This document shows positions 7,641 to 13,445 of a stretch of 13,445 nt of DNA, in pieces. How positions within the stretch are numbered: the first letter of the stretch is position 1; each line of letters begins with the position of its first letter. The stretch spans positions 58,574-72,018 of the forward strand of contig DISF01000065.1 of assembly GCA_002421985.1 (NCBI GenBank), in the 5' to 3' direction. Position numbers and translations under genes: made by a program. The notes below the pieces were generated by a model. The model did not search any database. It saw nothing but the letters and a program-made list of their open reading frames with translations, and was not told the origin of the DNA. Source of the DNA: Roseovarius sp. UBA6217. Its GTDB lineage: Bacteria; Pseudomonadota; Alphaproteobacteria; Rhodobacterales; Rhodobacteraceae.

Positions 7641-8444
7641 TCACGGCACCCGGCTGAGGATATCGAGCGCCGCCGCGTGCTGCGCGCGCCCCGCCGCCGC
7701 CACGGCGCGGCCGCCCTCGTGGACGGGGCCGCCCTGCCAGTCGGTGACGATGCCGCCCGCCGCCTCGATCACCGCGATGGGGGCCTGTATGTCATAGGGC
7801 TGAAGCCCCGCCTCGACCACCAGATCAATCTGCCCCGCCGCCACCAGCGCATAGGCGTAGCAATCGAGCCCATAGCGCGCAAGCCGCACATGGCGGGACA
7901 ACTCGGCAAAGGCCGCGCCCTCCTCGGCGGTGCCGACCTCGGGGAAGGTGGTGAACAGGATCGCCTCATTCAAGGGCCGGTCGCCGCGCACCCGCAGCGG
8001 GCGCGCGCCCTGCGGCCCGGTCATGTGGGCATGGCCGAACCCGCCCTCGAACCGCTCGCCGATATAGGGCTGGTCGATCAGGCCGTAGAGCGGCCCCGAA
8101 GCATCGGCCACGGCGATGAGCACCCCCCATGTCGGGGCCCCCGCGAGAAACGCCCGCGTGCCGTCCACCGGATCAAGCACCCATGTCAGGCCGGTCTCAC
8201 CGGCCACGCGGCCATATTCCTCGCCAAGAATACCATCCCCCGGCCGCTCGGCTTCGAGGATCGCGCGCATGGCGCGTTCGGCCGCGCGGTCGGCCTCGGT
8301 CACGGGATCGAAACCGCCGCTGCGATGCTTGTTATCGGCACAAAGCGCGGTGCCGCGAAAATGCGGCAGGATGGCCGCGCGGGCCGCATCGGCAAGCCTG
8401 TGGGCGATGCGGCGTATCGCCTCTTGATCCGTCTCGCCTATCAT
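7641..8444 (-). CDS. hisN: Histidinol-phosphatase, inositol monophosphatase family
   Basis: Mg-dependent phosphatase of the IMPase superfamily; this subgroup removes phosphate from L-histidinol phosphate, the penultimate stage of histidine synthesis. It has 267 residues. Metal-binding motifs are complete: VTEADRAAE (48-56), GEEYG with Glu75/Glu76, DPVDGTRAF (91-99) with Asp91 and Asp94, and YDIQAP (217-222) with Asp218 before IAVIEAAGG. The DGTRAFLAG-P-WG form and the QPYIGERFEGG segment resemble HisN proteins more than myo-inositol phosphatases, whose motif is usually DGTTNF. The start ATG 8444 has no strong Shine-Dalgarno. The gene lies 51 bp downstream of the XRE gene on the same strand and may share its transcript. 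An inositol or other sugar-phosphate phosphatase cannot be fully excluded. Confidence 0.85.
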   Translation of the reverse strand: MIGETDQEAIRRIAHRLADAARAAILPHFRGTALCADNKHRSGGFDPVTEADRAAERAMRAILEAERPGDGILGEEYGRVAGETGLTWVLDPVDGTRAFLAGAPTWGVLIAVADASGPLYGLIDQPYIGERFEGGFGHAHMTGPQGARPLRVRGDRPLNEAILFTTFPEVGTAEEGAAFAELSRHVRLARYGLDCYAYALVAAGQIDLVVEAGLQPYDIQAPIAVIEAAGGIVTDWQGGPVHEGGRAVAAAGRAQHAAALDILSRVP

Positions 8445-8495
8445 CGCCGCCCCGTTCCGATCATGGCCGGGGGATAGCCTGCGTTCGCGCGCGGC

Positions 8496-8858
8496 TCAAG
8501 CCGCCTCGCTCAGAACGCGGGCCAGATCGAACAGACGGCGGCGCTGGTTTTCCGGGATCGCGTAATAGGAGCGCACCAGATCGAGCGCCTCCTTGTCGGC
8601 GATGATATCGGCGGGCAGCGTGGTGCCGCCATTCTCGTCCTTCTCAAGCCCGTCGAAAAAGAACGCGATGTCCACCTCGAGCGCCTCGGCAATATCCCAA
8701 AGCCGGGACGCGCTGACACGGTTGGCACCGGTCTCGTATTTCTGGATCTGCTGGAATTTTATGCCGACAGCCTCGGCCAGTTGCTGCTGGGTCATGCCCG
8801 TCAGCCAACGGCGATGACGAATACGTTTGCCAACATGAACATCCACAGGGTGCGGCAT
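8496..8858 (-). CDS. XRE-family helix-turn-helix regulator
   Basis: Small 120-residue DNA-binding protein. The XRE/Cro-type HTH occupies about residues 8-66: GKRIRHRR, MTQQQLAEAVGIKFQQIQKYETG (recognition helix in this stretch), then VSASRLWDIAEALEV. A short C-terminal part (DGLEKDENG, KEALDLVRSYYAIPENQRRRLFDLARVL) probably mediates dimerisation. KFQQIQKYETGANRVSASRLWDIAEAL is the pattern of a widespread alphaproteobacterial regulator family that includes Sinorhizobium PhrR-like proteins; the target here is unknown. The start ATG 8858 is supported by AGAGGAAAG just upstream on the minus strand. It precedes hisN by 51 bp. The long upstream gap contains a tandem repeat that might be its operator (inference). 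Confidence 0.9.
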   Translation of the reverse strand: MPHPVDVHVGKRIRHRRWLTGMTQQQLAEAVGIKFQQIQKYETGANRVSASRLWDIAEALEVDIAFFFDGLEKDENGGTTLPADIIADKEALDLVRSYYAIPENQRRRLFDLARVLSEAA

Positions 8859-8941
8859 ACTCTTTCCTCTTCAAGCTTTGTGCGGTCCAGACCTGATACG
8901 GCCCAACACGACCTGTTTCCAACCCAACGCCACGCGTCCCG

Positions 8942-8989
8942 GCAGCTTGTGCTGTATCTAATTAAGCAGCTTGTGTTGTATCTACTTAA
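8942..8989. repeat. 24-bp direct tandem repeat, two copies
   Basis: Two adjacent 24-bp units (8942-8965 and 8966-8989) differ at only two positions. Each begins GCAGCTTGTG and ends in TTAA. Unit 1 contains the inverted repeat CAGC-TTGT-GCTG (8943-8954); unit 2 has the same with one mismatch. The A+T-rich ends stand out in a GC-rich genome. Lying about 85-130 bp upstream of the XRE start, it may be an operator pair for that regulator or for the divergent gene. A looser partial match, AGCTTTGTGC, lies near 8876-8885. Confidence 0.85.
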
Positions 8990-9066
8990 GCGGCCCTGAA
9001 ATTCAAGACAAATCGCCATTCGGTTGCACTTGTGGCATGATTTGCGCAACGTCAACCGTGCGTCAT

Positions 9067-9082
9067 GGCGGGATATTCCGCC
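9067..9082. promoter_or_regulatory. 16-bp near-perfect palindrome, possible operator
   Basis: GGCGGGATATTCCGCC pairs at 7 of 8 positions with itself. It lies about 140 bp upstream of the oxidoreductase start. Its symmetry suits a dimeric regulator, but a GC-rich genome makes chance palindromes more likely, and no promoter is clearly placed around it. Confidence 0.25.
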
Positions 9083-9222
9083 GCCTCCTCTCCATTCGGA
9101 TAGGGTGCCGGGCGGGGAGCGGGCCATGCCCCCCCGGCGCACCCGTTCCAAGGCCCGAATCGGATGGACAGGCACGCGCCCCGCAGCTAGGCCAGTGGCA
9201 CAGACCAAGCAAAGGCAGACCG

Positions 9223-10191
9223 ATGCGCGCCTATCGACTGACCGCCAAGGGGGCCGCCCCGACGCTGGAGGATATCCCCGCCCCCGCGCCGCAGGCCGGG
9301 GAAATCGCCCTGCGCATCGAGGCTTGCGGGCTCAATTTTGCCGACCTGCTGATGATCAAAGGGACGTATCAGGACACACCCGAGCCGCCCTTTACCCTCG
9401 GGATGGAGGTGGCGGGCACGGTCACCGCGCTTGGCCCCGATACCCAAGGCCCCGCCCCCGGCACCCGCGTCGCGGTCTTTGGCGGCCAGGGCGGGCTGGC
9501 CGAGGCCGGCTGTTTCCCGGCCGTGCGCGCCGTCGCCCTGCCCGACGCCATGAGCTTTGCCGATGCCGCCGCCTTTCAGGTCGCCTATGGCACGAGCCAT
9601 GTGGCGCTGGATCACAAGGCGCGGCTGCGGCCCGGCGAAACGCTTCTGGTGCTCGGCGCGGCGGGGGGCGTGGGCCTCACGGCGGTGGAAATCGGCAAGC
9701 TGATGGGCGCGCGCGTCATCGCCTGCGCGCGCGGGGCAGACAAGCTCGACGTGGCGCGGCAGGCGGGGGCCGATCACCTGATTGATGCTGCCCGCGATGA
9801 CATCCGCGAGGCGTGCCGCGCGCTTGGCGGGGTCGATGTGGTCTATGATCCGGTGGGTGGCGATCAGTTCAAGGCGGCGATGCGCGCCTGTCGGCCCGAG
9901 GCGCGTATCCTCTCCATCGGGTTTGCCAGCGGCGAGGTGCCGCAAATCCCCGCCAATCACCTGCTGGTCAAGAACCTGAGCGTGATGGGGCTTTACTGGG
10001 GCGGGTATCTGGATTTCCGCCCCGAGGTGGTGACCGACAGCCTCGCGATGCTGTTCCAATGGTATGAGGCAGGCCGCATTACCCCGCATATCAGCCATAT
10101 CCTGCCGCTGGAGCGCGCGCCTGAGGCGCTGGACTTGCTGCGCGCGCGCAAATCCACCGGCAAGGTGGTGGTCCGCATGAGCACTGACTGA
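9223..10191 (+). CDS. NADPH:quinone oxidoreductase family protein (zinc-free MDR)
   Basis: Member of the medium-chain dehydrogenase/reductase superfamily, quinone oxidoreductase (QOR/zeta-crystallin) branch: NADPH-dependent reduction of quinones or enones, cytosolic. It has 322 residues. The N-terminal GroES-like domain has CGLNFADLLMIKGTYQ (35-50) and PPFTLGMEVAGTV (55-67). The Rossmann domain has GAAGGVG (145-151) for the nucleotide and DVVYDPVGG later. The cysteine and histidine ligands of zinc-dependent alcohol dehydrogenases are absent at the usual places, which fits QOR. Start ATG 9223 gives MRAYRL with a weak AAGG upstream; the frame is open for 250 bases further upstream but without coding character. 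Its real substrate is not visible from sequence. Confidence 0.88.
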   Translation: MRAYRLTAKGAAPTLEDIPAPAPQAGEIALRIEACGLNFADLLMIKGTYQDTPEPPFTLGMEVAGTVTALGPDTQGPAPGTRVAVFGGQGGLAEAGCFPAVRAVALPDAMSFADAAAFQVAYGTSHVALDHKARLRPGETLLVLGAAGGVGLTAVEIGKLMGARVIACARGADKLDVARQAGADHLIDAARDDIREACRALGGVDVVYDPVGGDQFKAAMRACRPEARILSIGFASGEVPQIPANHLLVKNLSVMGLYWGGYLDFRPEVVTDSLAMLFQWYEAGRITPHISHILPLERAPEALDLLRARKSTGKVVVRMSTD

Positions 10192-10213
10192 GCAGCGCGC
10201 GCGGGCCGGGCCG

Positions 10214-10270
10214 AAAACATACCGAAAATCGTCGGAAATACTTGAAAACGCCCCGCCCCTCACCGATATT
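10214..10270 (+). promoter_or_regulatory. Sigma70-type promoter with phased A-tracts, upstream of BI-1 gene
   Basis: TTGAAA (10242-10247, 5/6 consensus) and GATATT (10265-10270, 4/6) are exactly 17 bp apart, predicting a start near 10277 and a leader of about 40 nt. Upstream, short A-runs at 10214-10217, 10225-10228, 10236-10238 and 10245-10248 recur about every 10-11 bases, one helical turn, the last overlapping the -35. Such phasing bends DNA and can act like an UP element. The box match is seen directly; the activity is inferred. Confidence 0.55.
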
Positions 10271-10316
10271 GCCTGCAAAGCCCCGACACCGGGGCCGCCA
10301 TCAACCGGAGGTATTC

Positions 10317-11096
10317 ATGGCAGAGTTCAACACGATCCGCGCAAGAGCGGGCGCTCGCACCGCCGAGATCGACGCGGGGCTGCGCGCGCATATGAACAAG
10401 GTCTACGGCACCATGTCCGTGGGGATGCTCATCACCGCGCTGGCGGCATGGGCGATCTCGGGGCTTGCCGTGACCACCGACCCATCGGCCGCCGCCGCGC
10501 AGCTTGGCAACGGCAAGTTGCTCACCGGCCTCGGCGCGGCGCTTTACCTCTCGCCGCTCAAATGGGTGGTGATGCTGGCCCCGCTGGCGTTCATCTTCCT
10601 CGGCTGGGGCGCGCTTCTGCGCCGGGCATCCGCTGCGGGCGTGCAGCTTGGCTTTTTCGCCTTCGCGGCGCTGATCGGCCTCTCGCTCAGCTCGATCTTT
10701 CTGGTCTTCACCAGTTTCTCGATCGCGCAGACATTCATCGTGACGGCCATCGCCTTTGCCGGCCTCTCGCTCTGGGGCTATACCACCAAGAAGGACATTT
10801 CCGGCTGGGGTGCGTTCCTCATCATGGGGGTGATCGGCCTGATCGTGGCGATGATCGTCAACATCTTCCTGCAAAGCCCGGCCATGATGTTCGCCATCTC
10901 GGCCATCGGCCTGCTGATTTTCGCGGGGCTGACGGCGTTTCACACGCAGGAGATCAAGAATACCTATGTGGCGCACGCGGCGCAGGGCGATCAGGAATGG
11001 CTGGACAAGGCCGCCTATGACGGCGCGCTCAACCTCTATATCAGCTTCCTGAACATGTTCCAGTTCCTGCTCATGTTCATGGGCCAGCAGGAATAG
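10317..11096 (+). CDS. Bax inhibitor-1 family inner-membrane protein
   Basis: 259-residue polytopic membrane protein of the BI-1/YbhL-YccA (TMBIM) family, whose members include pH-sensitive calcium leak channels and, in E. coli YccA, a modulator of the FtsH protease. About seven hydrophobic helices can be placed near 31-51, 81-100, 109-132, 137-154, 163-185, 188-207 and 236-256, after a short hydrophilic N-terminus. GLTAFHTQEIKNTY (204-217) and the last helix NLYISFLNMFQFLL (239-252) are the family landmarks. In the channel protein BsYetJ these two places hold the sensor aspartates 171 and 195; here they are His209 and Ser243. The start ATG has a strong GGAGG 5 nt upstream (10307-10311). The gene has its own promoter and a strong terminator, so it is likely monocistronic. 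Confidence 0.92.
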   Translation: MAEFNTIRARAGARTAEIDAGLRAHMNKVYGTMSVGMLITALAAWAISGLAVTTDPSAAAAQLGNGKLLTGLGAALYLSPLKWVVMLAPLAFIFLGWGALLRRASAAGVQLGFFAFAALIGLSLSSIFLVFTSFSIAQTFIVTAIAFAGLSLWGYTTKKDISGWGAFLIMGVIGLIVAMIVNIFLQSPAMMFAISAIGLLIFAGLTAFHTQEIKNTYVAHAAQGDQEWLDKAAYDGALNLYISFLNMFQFLLMFMGQQE

Positions 11097-11120
11097 CAGG
11101 CACCGCCTGACAATATGCCA

Positions 11121-11150
11121 AGGGCCGGTCACAGCGACCGGCCCTTTTTT
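11121..11150 (+). terminator. Intrinsic terminator of the BI-1 gene
   Basis: Perfect 9-bp stem GGGCCGGTC (11122-11130) and GACCGGCCC (11136-11144), loop ACAGC, followed by six T residues (11145-11150). It begins 25 bases after the BI-1 stop codon. The stem could also form on the minus strand, but the T-run faces the plus-strand gene. Confidence 0.93.
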
Positions 11151-11177
11151 GTCGCGACACGGGCACAGGCCCCGCGC

Positions 11178-11206
11178 AAAAAGAAAGCCGCACCCGAGGG
11201 CGCGGC
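11178..11206 (-). terminator. Intrinsic terminator of rpmG
   Basis: Read on the minus strand, GCCGCGCCC and GGGTGCGGC form a 9-bp stem with one G-T wobble and a tight loop (11206-11187), followed by TTTCTTTTT (11186-11178). It starts 26 bases after the rpmG stop. With the plus-strand terminator 28 bases away it insulates the two convergent genes. Confidence 0.88.
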
Positions 11207-11232
11207 GTCTCAAGGTCGGAAGTGGCAGATCG

Positions 11233-11400
11233 TTACTTGATCTTGCCTTCCTTGTATTCGACATGCTTGCGCACGACCGGGTCGTATTTCTTCACGACCA
11301 TCTTTTCGGTCATGGTGCGCGCGTTTTTCTTGGTCACGTAGAAATGCCCGGTCCCCGCGGTCGAGTTGAGGCGGATCTTGATGGTGGTCGGCTTTGCCAT
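11233..11400 (-). CDS. rpmG: 50S ribosomal protein L33
   Basis: Small basic protein of the large ribosomal subunit, near the E site. It has 55 residues, equal to the E. coli protein, which it follows closely: MAKPTTIKIRLNSTAGTGHFYVT, the TGHFY core, then KYDPVVRKHVEYKEGKIK. The zinc-ribbon cysteine pairs of the C+ paralogue are absent, so this is the zinc-independent C- form. A good AGGAG Shine-Dalgarno (11412-11408) lies 7 nt before the ATG. The gene appears monocistronic, with its own promoter, a leader hairpin and a terminator. Confidence 0.97.
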   Translation of the reverse strand: MAKPTTIKIRLNSTAGTGHFYVTKKNARTMTEKMVVKKYDPVVRKHVEYKEGKIK

Positions 11401-11415
11401 GTCTCGTCTCCTGCG

Positions 11416-11437
11416 GCGGATGCGCATGGGCATCCGC
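11416..11437 (-). other. Hairpin in the rpmG 5' leader
   Basis: GCGGATGC (11416-11423) and GCATCCGC (11430-11437) form a perfect 8-bp stem with a 6-nt loop. On the minus strand it ends 3 nt before the rpmG Shine-Dalgarno and lies just after the predicted transcription start, so it would be part of the mRNA leader. It has no T-run, so it is not a terminator. It may stabilise the mRNA or tune translation (inference). Confidence 0.6.
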
Positions 11438-11457
11438 GAATATCCCATGAACCCCGC

Positions 11458-11485
11458 CTTTTACCGGCGCGCGCGACCGAGTCAA
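11458..11485 (-). promoter_or_regulatory. Sigma70-type promoter of rpmG
   Basis: On the minus strand TTGACT (11485-11480, 5/6 consensus) and TAAAAG (11463-11458, 4/6) are 16 bp apart. Predicted transcription start is near 11451, giving a leader of about 50 nt that contains the hairpin at 11437-11416 and the rpmG ribosome binding site. Confidence 0.5.
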
Positions 11486-11520
11486 CCGCGATCGTCGCGC
11501 GTGGCGCGGGAATCGCGCGC

Positions 11521-12135
11521 TCAGTTGCTCGATACCTGCACCGGCTTGCGATAGAAGTGATGCACGCCGATCGAGGCGGTGTGCGCGAAGTTGCGCGCCC
11601 AGCTCGGCGTGACGCCGCGGGAATGGTAATAGGTCGCGCCATCGGTCAATTGTCGCGGCGCGCCATCGACCATCAGCCGCGCCACCTTGGACACCTGACC
11701 GTAAACCGCCTGGTTGCTGATATTTTCGGGGCTGCCATCGCAGGTATAGGTGAACTGGCACTGGTATTTCTTGCCCGTGCCCTGATGGATCACGCCGCAG
11801 ACCGTATCGGGGAATTCGGGGCTGTCGACGCGGTTCATGATGACCTCTGCCACCGCGAACTGGCCGCGCACGCTCTCGCCGCGCGCCTCGAAATAAAGCG
11901 CCTCGGCGAGGCATTCGGTGGCCTTGTCCGTGCCGCCCACGCGCTGCTGCGCAAGCCAGTCGCGCGAGTATTCCACCTCGGTCTCGATCGAGGCGACATA
12001 GCCCGCCAGCCGGTCGCTTGAGATTGCGCGCAGGGCGCGCGTTTCCTGTGCCATGAGTTGCGTGAGCGGCGTATCCGCCGCAACCGCGCCCGCCACCGCC
12101 GAGACAAGCGCCGCCGTAAACAGCGTCCATTTCAT
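11521..12135 (-). CDS. Secreted SleB-like cell wall hydrolase
   Basis: 204-residue exported peptidoglycan hydrolase of the Hydrolase_2 family (SleB/CwlJ catalytic core), acting as a lytic enzyme in the periplasm. Residues 1-20 (MKWTLFTAALVSAVAGAVAA) are a clear Sec signal peptide ending in AVAA. The catalytic core follows a helical linker: CLAEALYFEARGE (75-87), where Glu83 corresponds to the catalytic glutamate of the SleB EARGE motif, then GQFAVAEVIMNRV, FPDTVCGVIHQG, CQFTYTCDG, GATYYHSRGVTPSWAR and HHFYRK. These match the usual order in alphaproteobacterial members. A GGAG lies 7 nt before the ATG. It is not a spore enzyme here, since this lineage does not sporulate; a role in cell-wall growth or division is likely. 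It lies 134 bp downstream of ppdK on the same strand. Confidence 0.9.
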   Translation of the reverse strand: MKWTLFTAALVSAVAGAVAADTPLTQLMAQETRALRAISSDRLAGYVASIETEVEYSRDWLAQQRVGGTDKATECLAEALYFEARGESVRGQFAVAEVIMNRVDSPEFPDTVCGVIHQGTGKKYQCQFTYTCDGSPENISNQAVYGQVSKVARLMVDGAPRQLTDGATYYHSRGVTPSWARNFAHTASIGVHHFYRKPVQVSSN

Positions 12136-12269
12136 GCGTGTGCTCCTTCGCTTTCAGCGGGGGGATGTCCCGCCTGATCACGAAAGCCTTTAGCCGAAAA
12201 CGCCGCCCGCGTCGACTGGGCCCGTCGGCGGGTCTTTGCCGATGGTGGAGTCGTCCCGTTTGATGCCGG

Positions 12270-13445
12270 CTAAGGTGAAGGATCTTGCGCCGTTTTCCCC
12301 CGCGACGCCTCGATCCTGTCGCGCACCGAAAGCTGTGCGGCAGCAAGTCGCGCCACGGGCACGCGAAACGGCGAGCAGCTTACATAGGTGAATCCGGCAT
12401 CGCGGCAGAAGCCGATTGATTCGGGGTTGCCGCCATGCTCGCCACAGATCGACAGCACCACATCCGGGTTGGCCGCGCGCCCGCGCTCGGCCCCGATGCG
12501 CAACAACTCCCCCACCCCGTCCACGTCGAGCACGTGGAACGGGTCTTCGGGATAGACGCCTTGTTGCACATAGGTCGACATGAATCGCCCGGCATCGTCG
12601 CGCGAGAGGCCATAGGTCATCTGCGTGAGGTCATTGGTGCCGAATGACAGGAACGACACCAGCGGCGCGATCTCGCCCGCGCGCAGCGCCGCGCGCGGCG
12701 TCTCGACCATCACGCCCAGCCGATAGGTGAAATCGCGCCCCGTCTCGTTGCGCACGGCGGCCGCGACCGCATCCACCCGCGTCTTGACGATTTCCACCTC
12801 GCGGCGCGCGCTCACCAGCGGGATCATGATCTCGGGCACCACAGGCGCGCCGTCGCGGCTGGCCTCGAGCGTGGCCTCGAAAATGGCACGCGCCTGCATG
12901 TCGTAGATCTCGGGCACGGTGATGCCAAGGCGCACGCCGCGCATCCCCAGCATGGGGTTGTATTCGCCCAGCGCCTCGACCCGGCGGGTCACATCCGAGA
13001 CCGGCAGATCAAGCGCATCGGCAAGTTGCAGATGCCCCGCGCGGTCGGCGGGCAGGAATTCGTGCAGGGGTGGATCAAAGAGCCGGATGCAGACCGGCTG
13101 CCCCTGCATGATTCGGAACAGATCGGTGAAATCGGCGCGCTGCATCGGCAAGAGCCGCTCGAGCACGGCGGCGCGGTCGGCAGGCGTGTCGGCAAAGATC
13201 ATCTCGCGCATGACGGTCAGGCGGTCGGCCTCGAAAAACATATGCTCGGTCCGGCAAAGCCCGATACCGCGCGCGTTGAAATTGCGCGCCAGTTCCGCAT
13301 CGGCAGGCGTGTCGGCATTGGCGCGCACGGCGATGTCGCGGGTCTCGTCGGCCCAGCTCATCAGCGTCTGGAACGCCGCGTCGCGCGCCGCCTCGAGGAG
13401 CGGTGCCTCGCCCGCGAGCACATGGCCATTGGTGCCGTCAATGGT
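12270..13445 (-). CDS. ppdK: Pyruvate, phosphate dikinase, C-terminal part (5' end outside window)
   Basis: Converts pyruvate, ATP and phosphate to PEP, AMP and PPi reversibly; a gluconeogenic or anaplerotic enzyme in the cytosol. The 391 visible residues hold the end of the swivelling phosphohistidine domain (TIDGTNGHVLAGEAP) and the whole PEP/pyruvate-binding barrel. Residues known from the Clostridium symbiosum enzyme are all recognisable: the RTEHMFF arginine, CIRLFDPPLHEF, GVMVETPRA glutamate, FGTNDLTQMT asparagine, and the catalytic cysteine in SICGEHGG. The ending SCSPFRVPVARLAAAQ is family-typical. The frame is open to the window edge; an apparent GTG start at 13421 is internal because the family sequence continues upstream of it. 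The N-terminal ATP-grasp domain and the catalytic histidine lie outside the window. Confidence 0.96.
   Translation of the reverse strand, partial: TIDGTNGHVLAGEAPLLEAARDAAFQTLMSWADETRDIAVRANADTPADAELARNFNARGIGLCRTEHMFFEADRLTVMREMIFADTPADRAAVLERLLPMQRADFTDLFRIMQGQPVCIRLFDPPLHEFLPADRAGHLQLADALDLPVSDVTRRVEALGEYNPMLGMRGVRLGITVPEIYDMQARAIFEATLEASRDGAPVVPEIMIPLVSARREVEIVKTRVDAVAAAVRNETGRDFTYRLGVMVETPRAALRAGEIAPLVSFLSFGTNDLTQMTYGLSRDDAGRFMSTYVQQGVYPEDPFHVLDVDGVGELLRIGAERGRAANPDVVLSICGEHGGNPESIGFCRDAGFTYVSCSPFRVPVARLAAAQLSVRDRIEASRGKTAQDPSP

Larger units (their letters stand above)
8859..9222. other. 364-bp divergent intergenic region, probably regulatory
   Basis: This separates the XRE gene (-) from the oxidoreductase gene (+). 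No open frame in it shows coding character. It holds an AT-rich tandem repeat (8942-8989), a 16-bp near-palindrome (9067-9082) and a GC-rich stretch before the oxidoreductase. Promoter matches are weak on both strands; the best minus-strand pair is TTGAAT (9006-9001) with TAGATA (8984-8979), 16 bp apart, the second lying inside the repeat. Confidence 0.6.

Noticed and set aside
7542..8477. 311-codon plus-strand open frame opposite hisN
   Set aside because: hisN on the minus strand has complete metal-binding motifs; the plus frame is its antisense shadow.
8942..8989. CRISPR array
   Set aside because: Two directly abutting 24-bp units with no spacers and no cas genes nearby; this is a simple tandem duplication.
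9034..9047. Sigma54 promoter TGGCAT...TTGC
   Set aside because: The GG and GC elements are spaced too closely for a -24/-12 promoter.
8971..9222. N-terminal extension of the quinone oxidoreductase
   Set aside because: The in-frame upstream codons do not resemble any MDR N-terminus and include repeat sequence; the family starts at MRAYRL (9223).
9126..9222. Small basic peptide starting MPPRRTRSKARIGW with a GGGGAG upstream
   Set aside because: It has no stop before the oxidoreductase and runs as an out-of-frame shadow inside it; composition alone does not support a gene.
12136..12269. Promoter or terminator in the gap between ppdK and the hydrolase
   Set aside because: Only a 4-bp-stem hairpin (CCCG/CGGG near 12222-12233) and no convincing -35/-10 pair could be seen.
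11210..12346. 378-codon minus-strand open frame across rpmG and the hydrolase
   Set aside because: The same strand carries rpmG and the SleB-like gene in other frames with clear motifs, signal peptide and ribosome binding sites; this frame has no recognisable domain.

Overview
The window looks like ordinary core chromosome of a GC-rich alphaproteobacterium. It is most likely from the Rhodobacteraceae/Roseobacter group, judging by very high GC at third codon positions, the gene content, and proteins of typical roseobacter type such as the XRE regulator, the L33 form and the SleB-like hydrolase. Gene density is high. I see no insertion sequence, integrase, CRISPR array, tRNA or rRNA. This assignment is inferred from sequence character alone.

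Layout. Positions 1-2386 (+) hold a tightly coupled set: the 3' part of alanine racemase (alr), then an MlaE-type lipid-transport permease and an MlaF-type ATPase, each joined to the previous gene by a 4-base ATGA overlap. Positions 2474-4128 (+) hold purM and purN, two steps of de novo purine synthesis, joined by an unusual TTGA overlap. Position 4206-5372 (+) is rnd (RNase D). Converging on it is metF (-, 5573-6439), and the gap between them contains a coding-like, apparently frame-broken remnant. metR (+, 6542-7447) diverges from metF, with a MetR-like operator between them: a local methionine regulon unit.

Positions 7641-8858 (-) carry hisN (histidinol phosphatase of the inositol monophosphatase superfamily), preceded by a small XRE regulator. 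The 364-bp gap 8859-9222 holds a 24-bp tandem repeat and a 16-bp near-palindrome and appears to be regulatory. Positions 9223-10191 (+) encode a zinc-free quinone oxidoreductase-type MDR protein. Positions 10317-11096 (+) encode a Bax inhibitor-1 family membrane protein with a good promoter that overlaps phased A-tracts. Two back-to-back intrinsic terminators (11121-11150 and 11178-11206) separate it from the convergent rpmG (L33). Upstream of rpmG on the minus strand lie a secreted SleB-like cell wall hydrolase and the C-terminal part of pyruvate phosphate dikinase (ppdK), cut by the window end.

Most genes are housekeeping: cell wall, envelope lipid transport, purine, methionine and histidine synthesis, RNA processing, translation and gluconeogenesis. 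I did not find a convincing new multi-gene system. The points that deserve a second look are small: the metF-downstream remnant, the tandem operator-like repeat, the rpmG leader hairpin, the phased A-tracts, and the loss of the di-aspartate sensor residues in the BI-1 protein.
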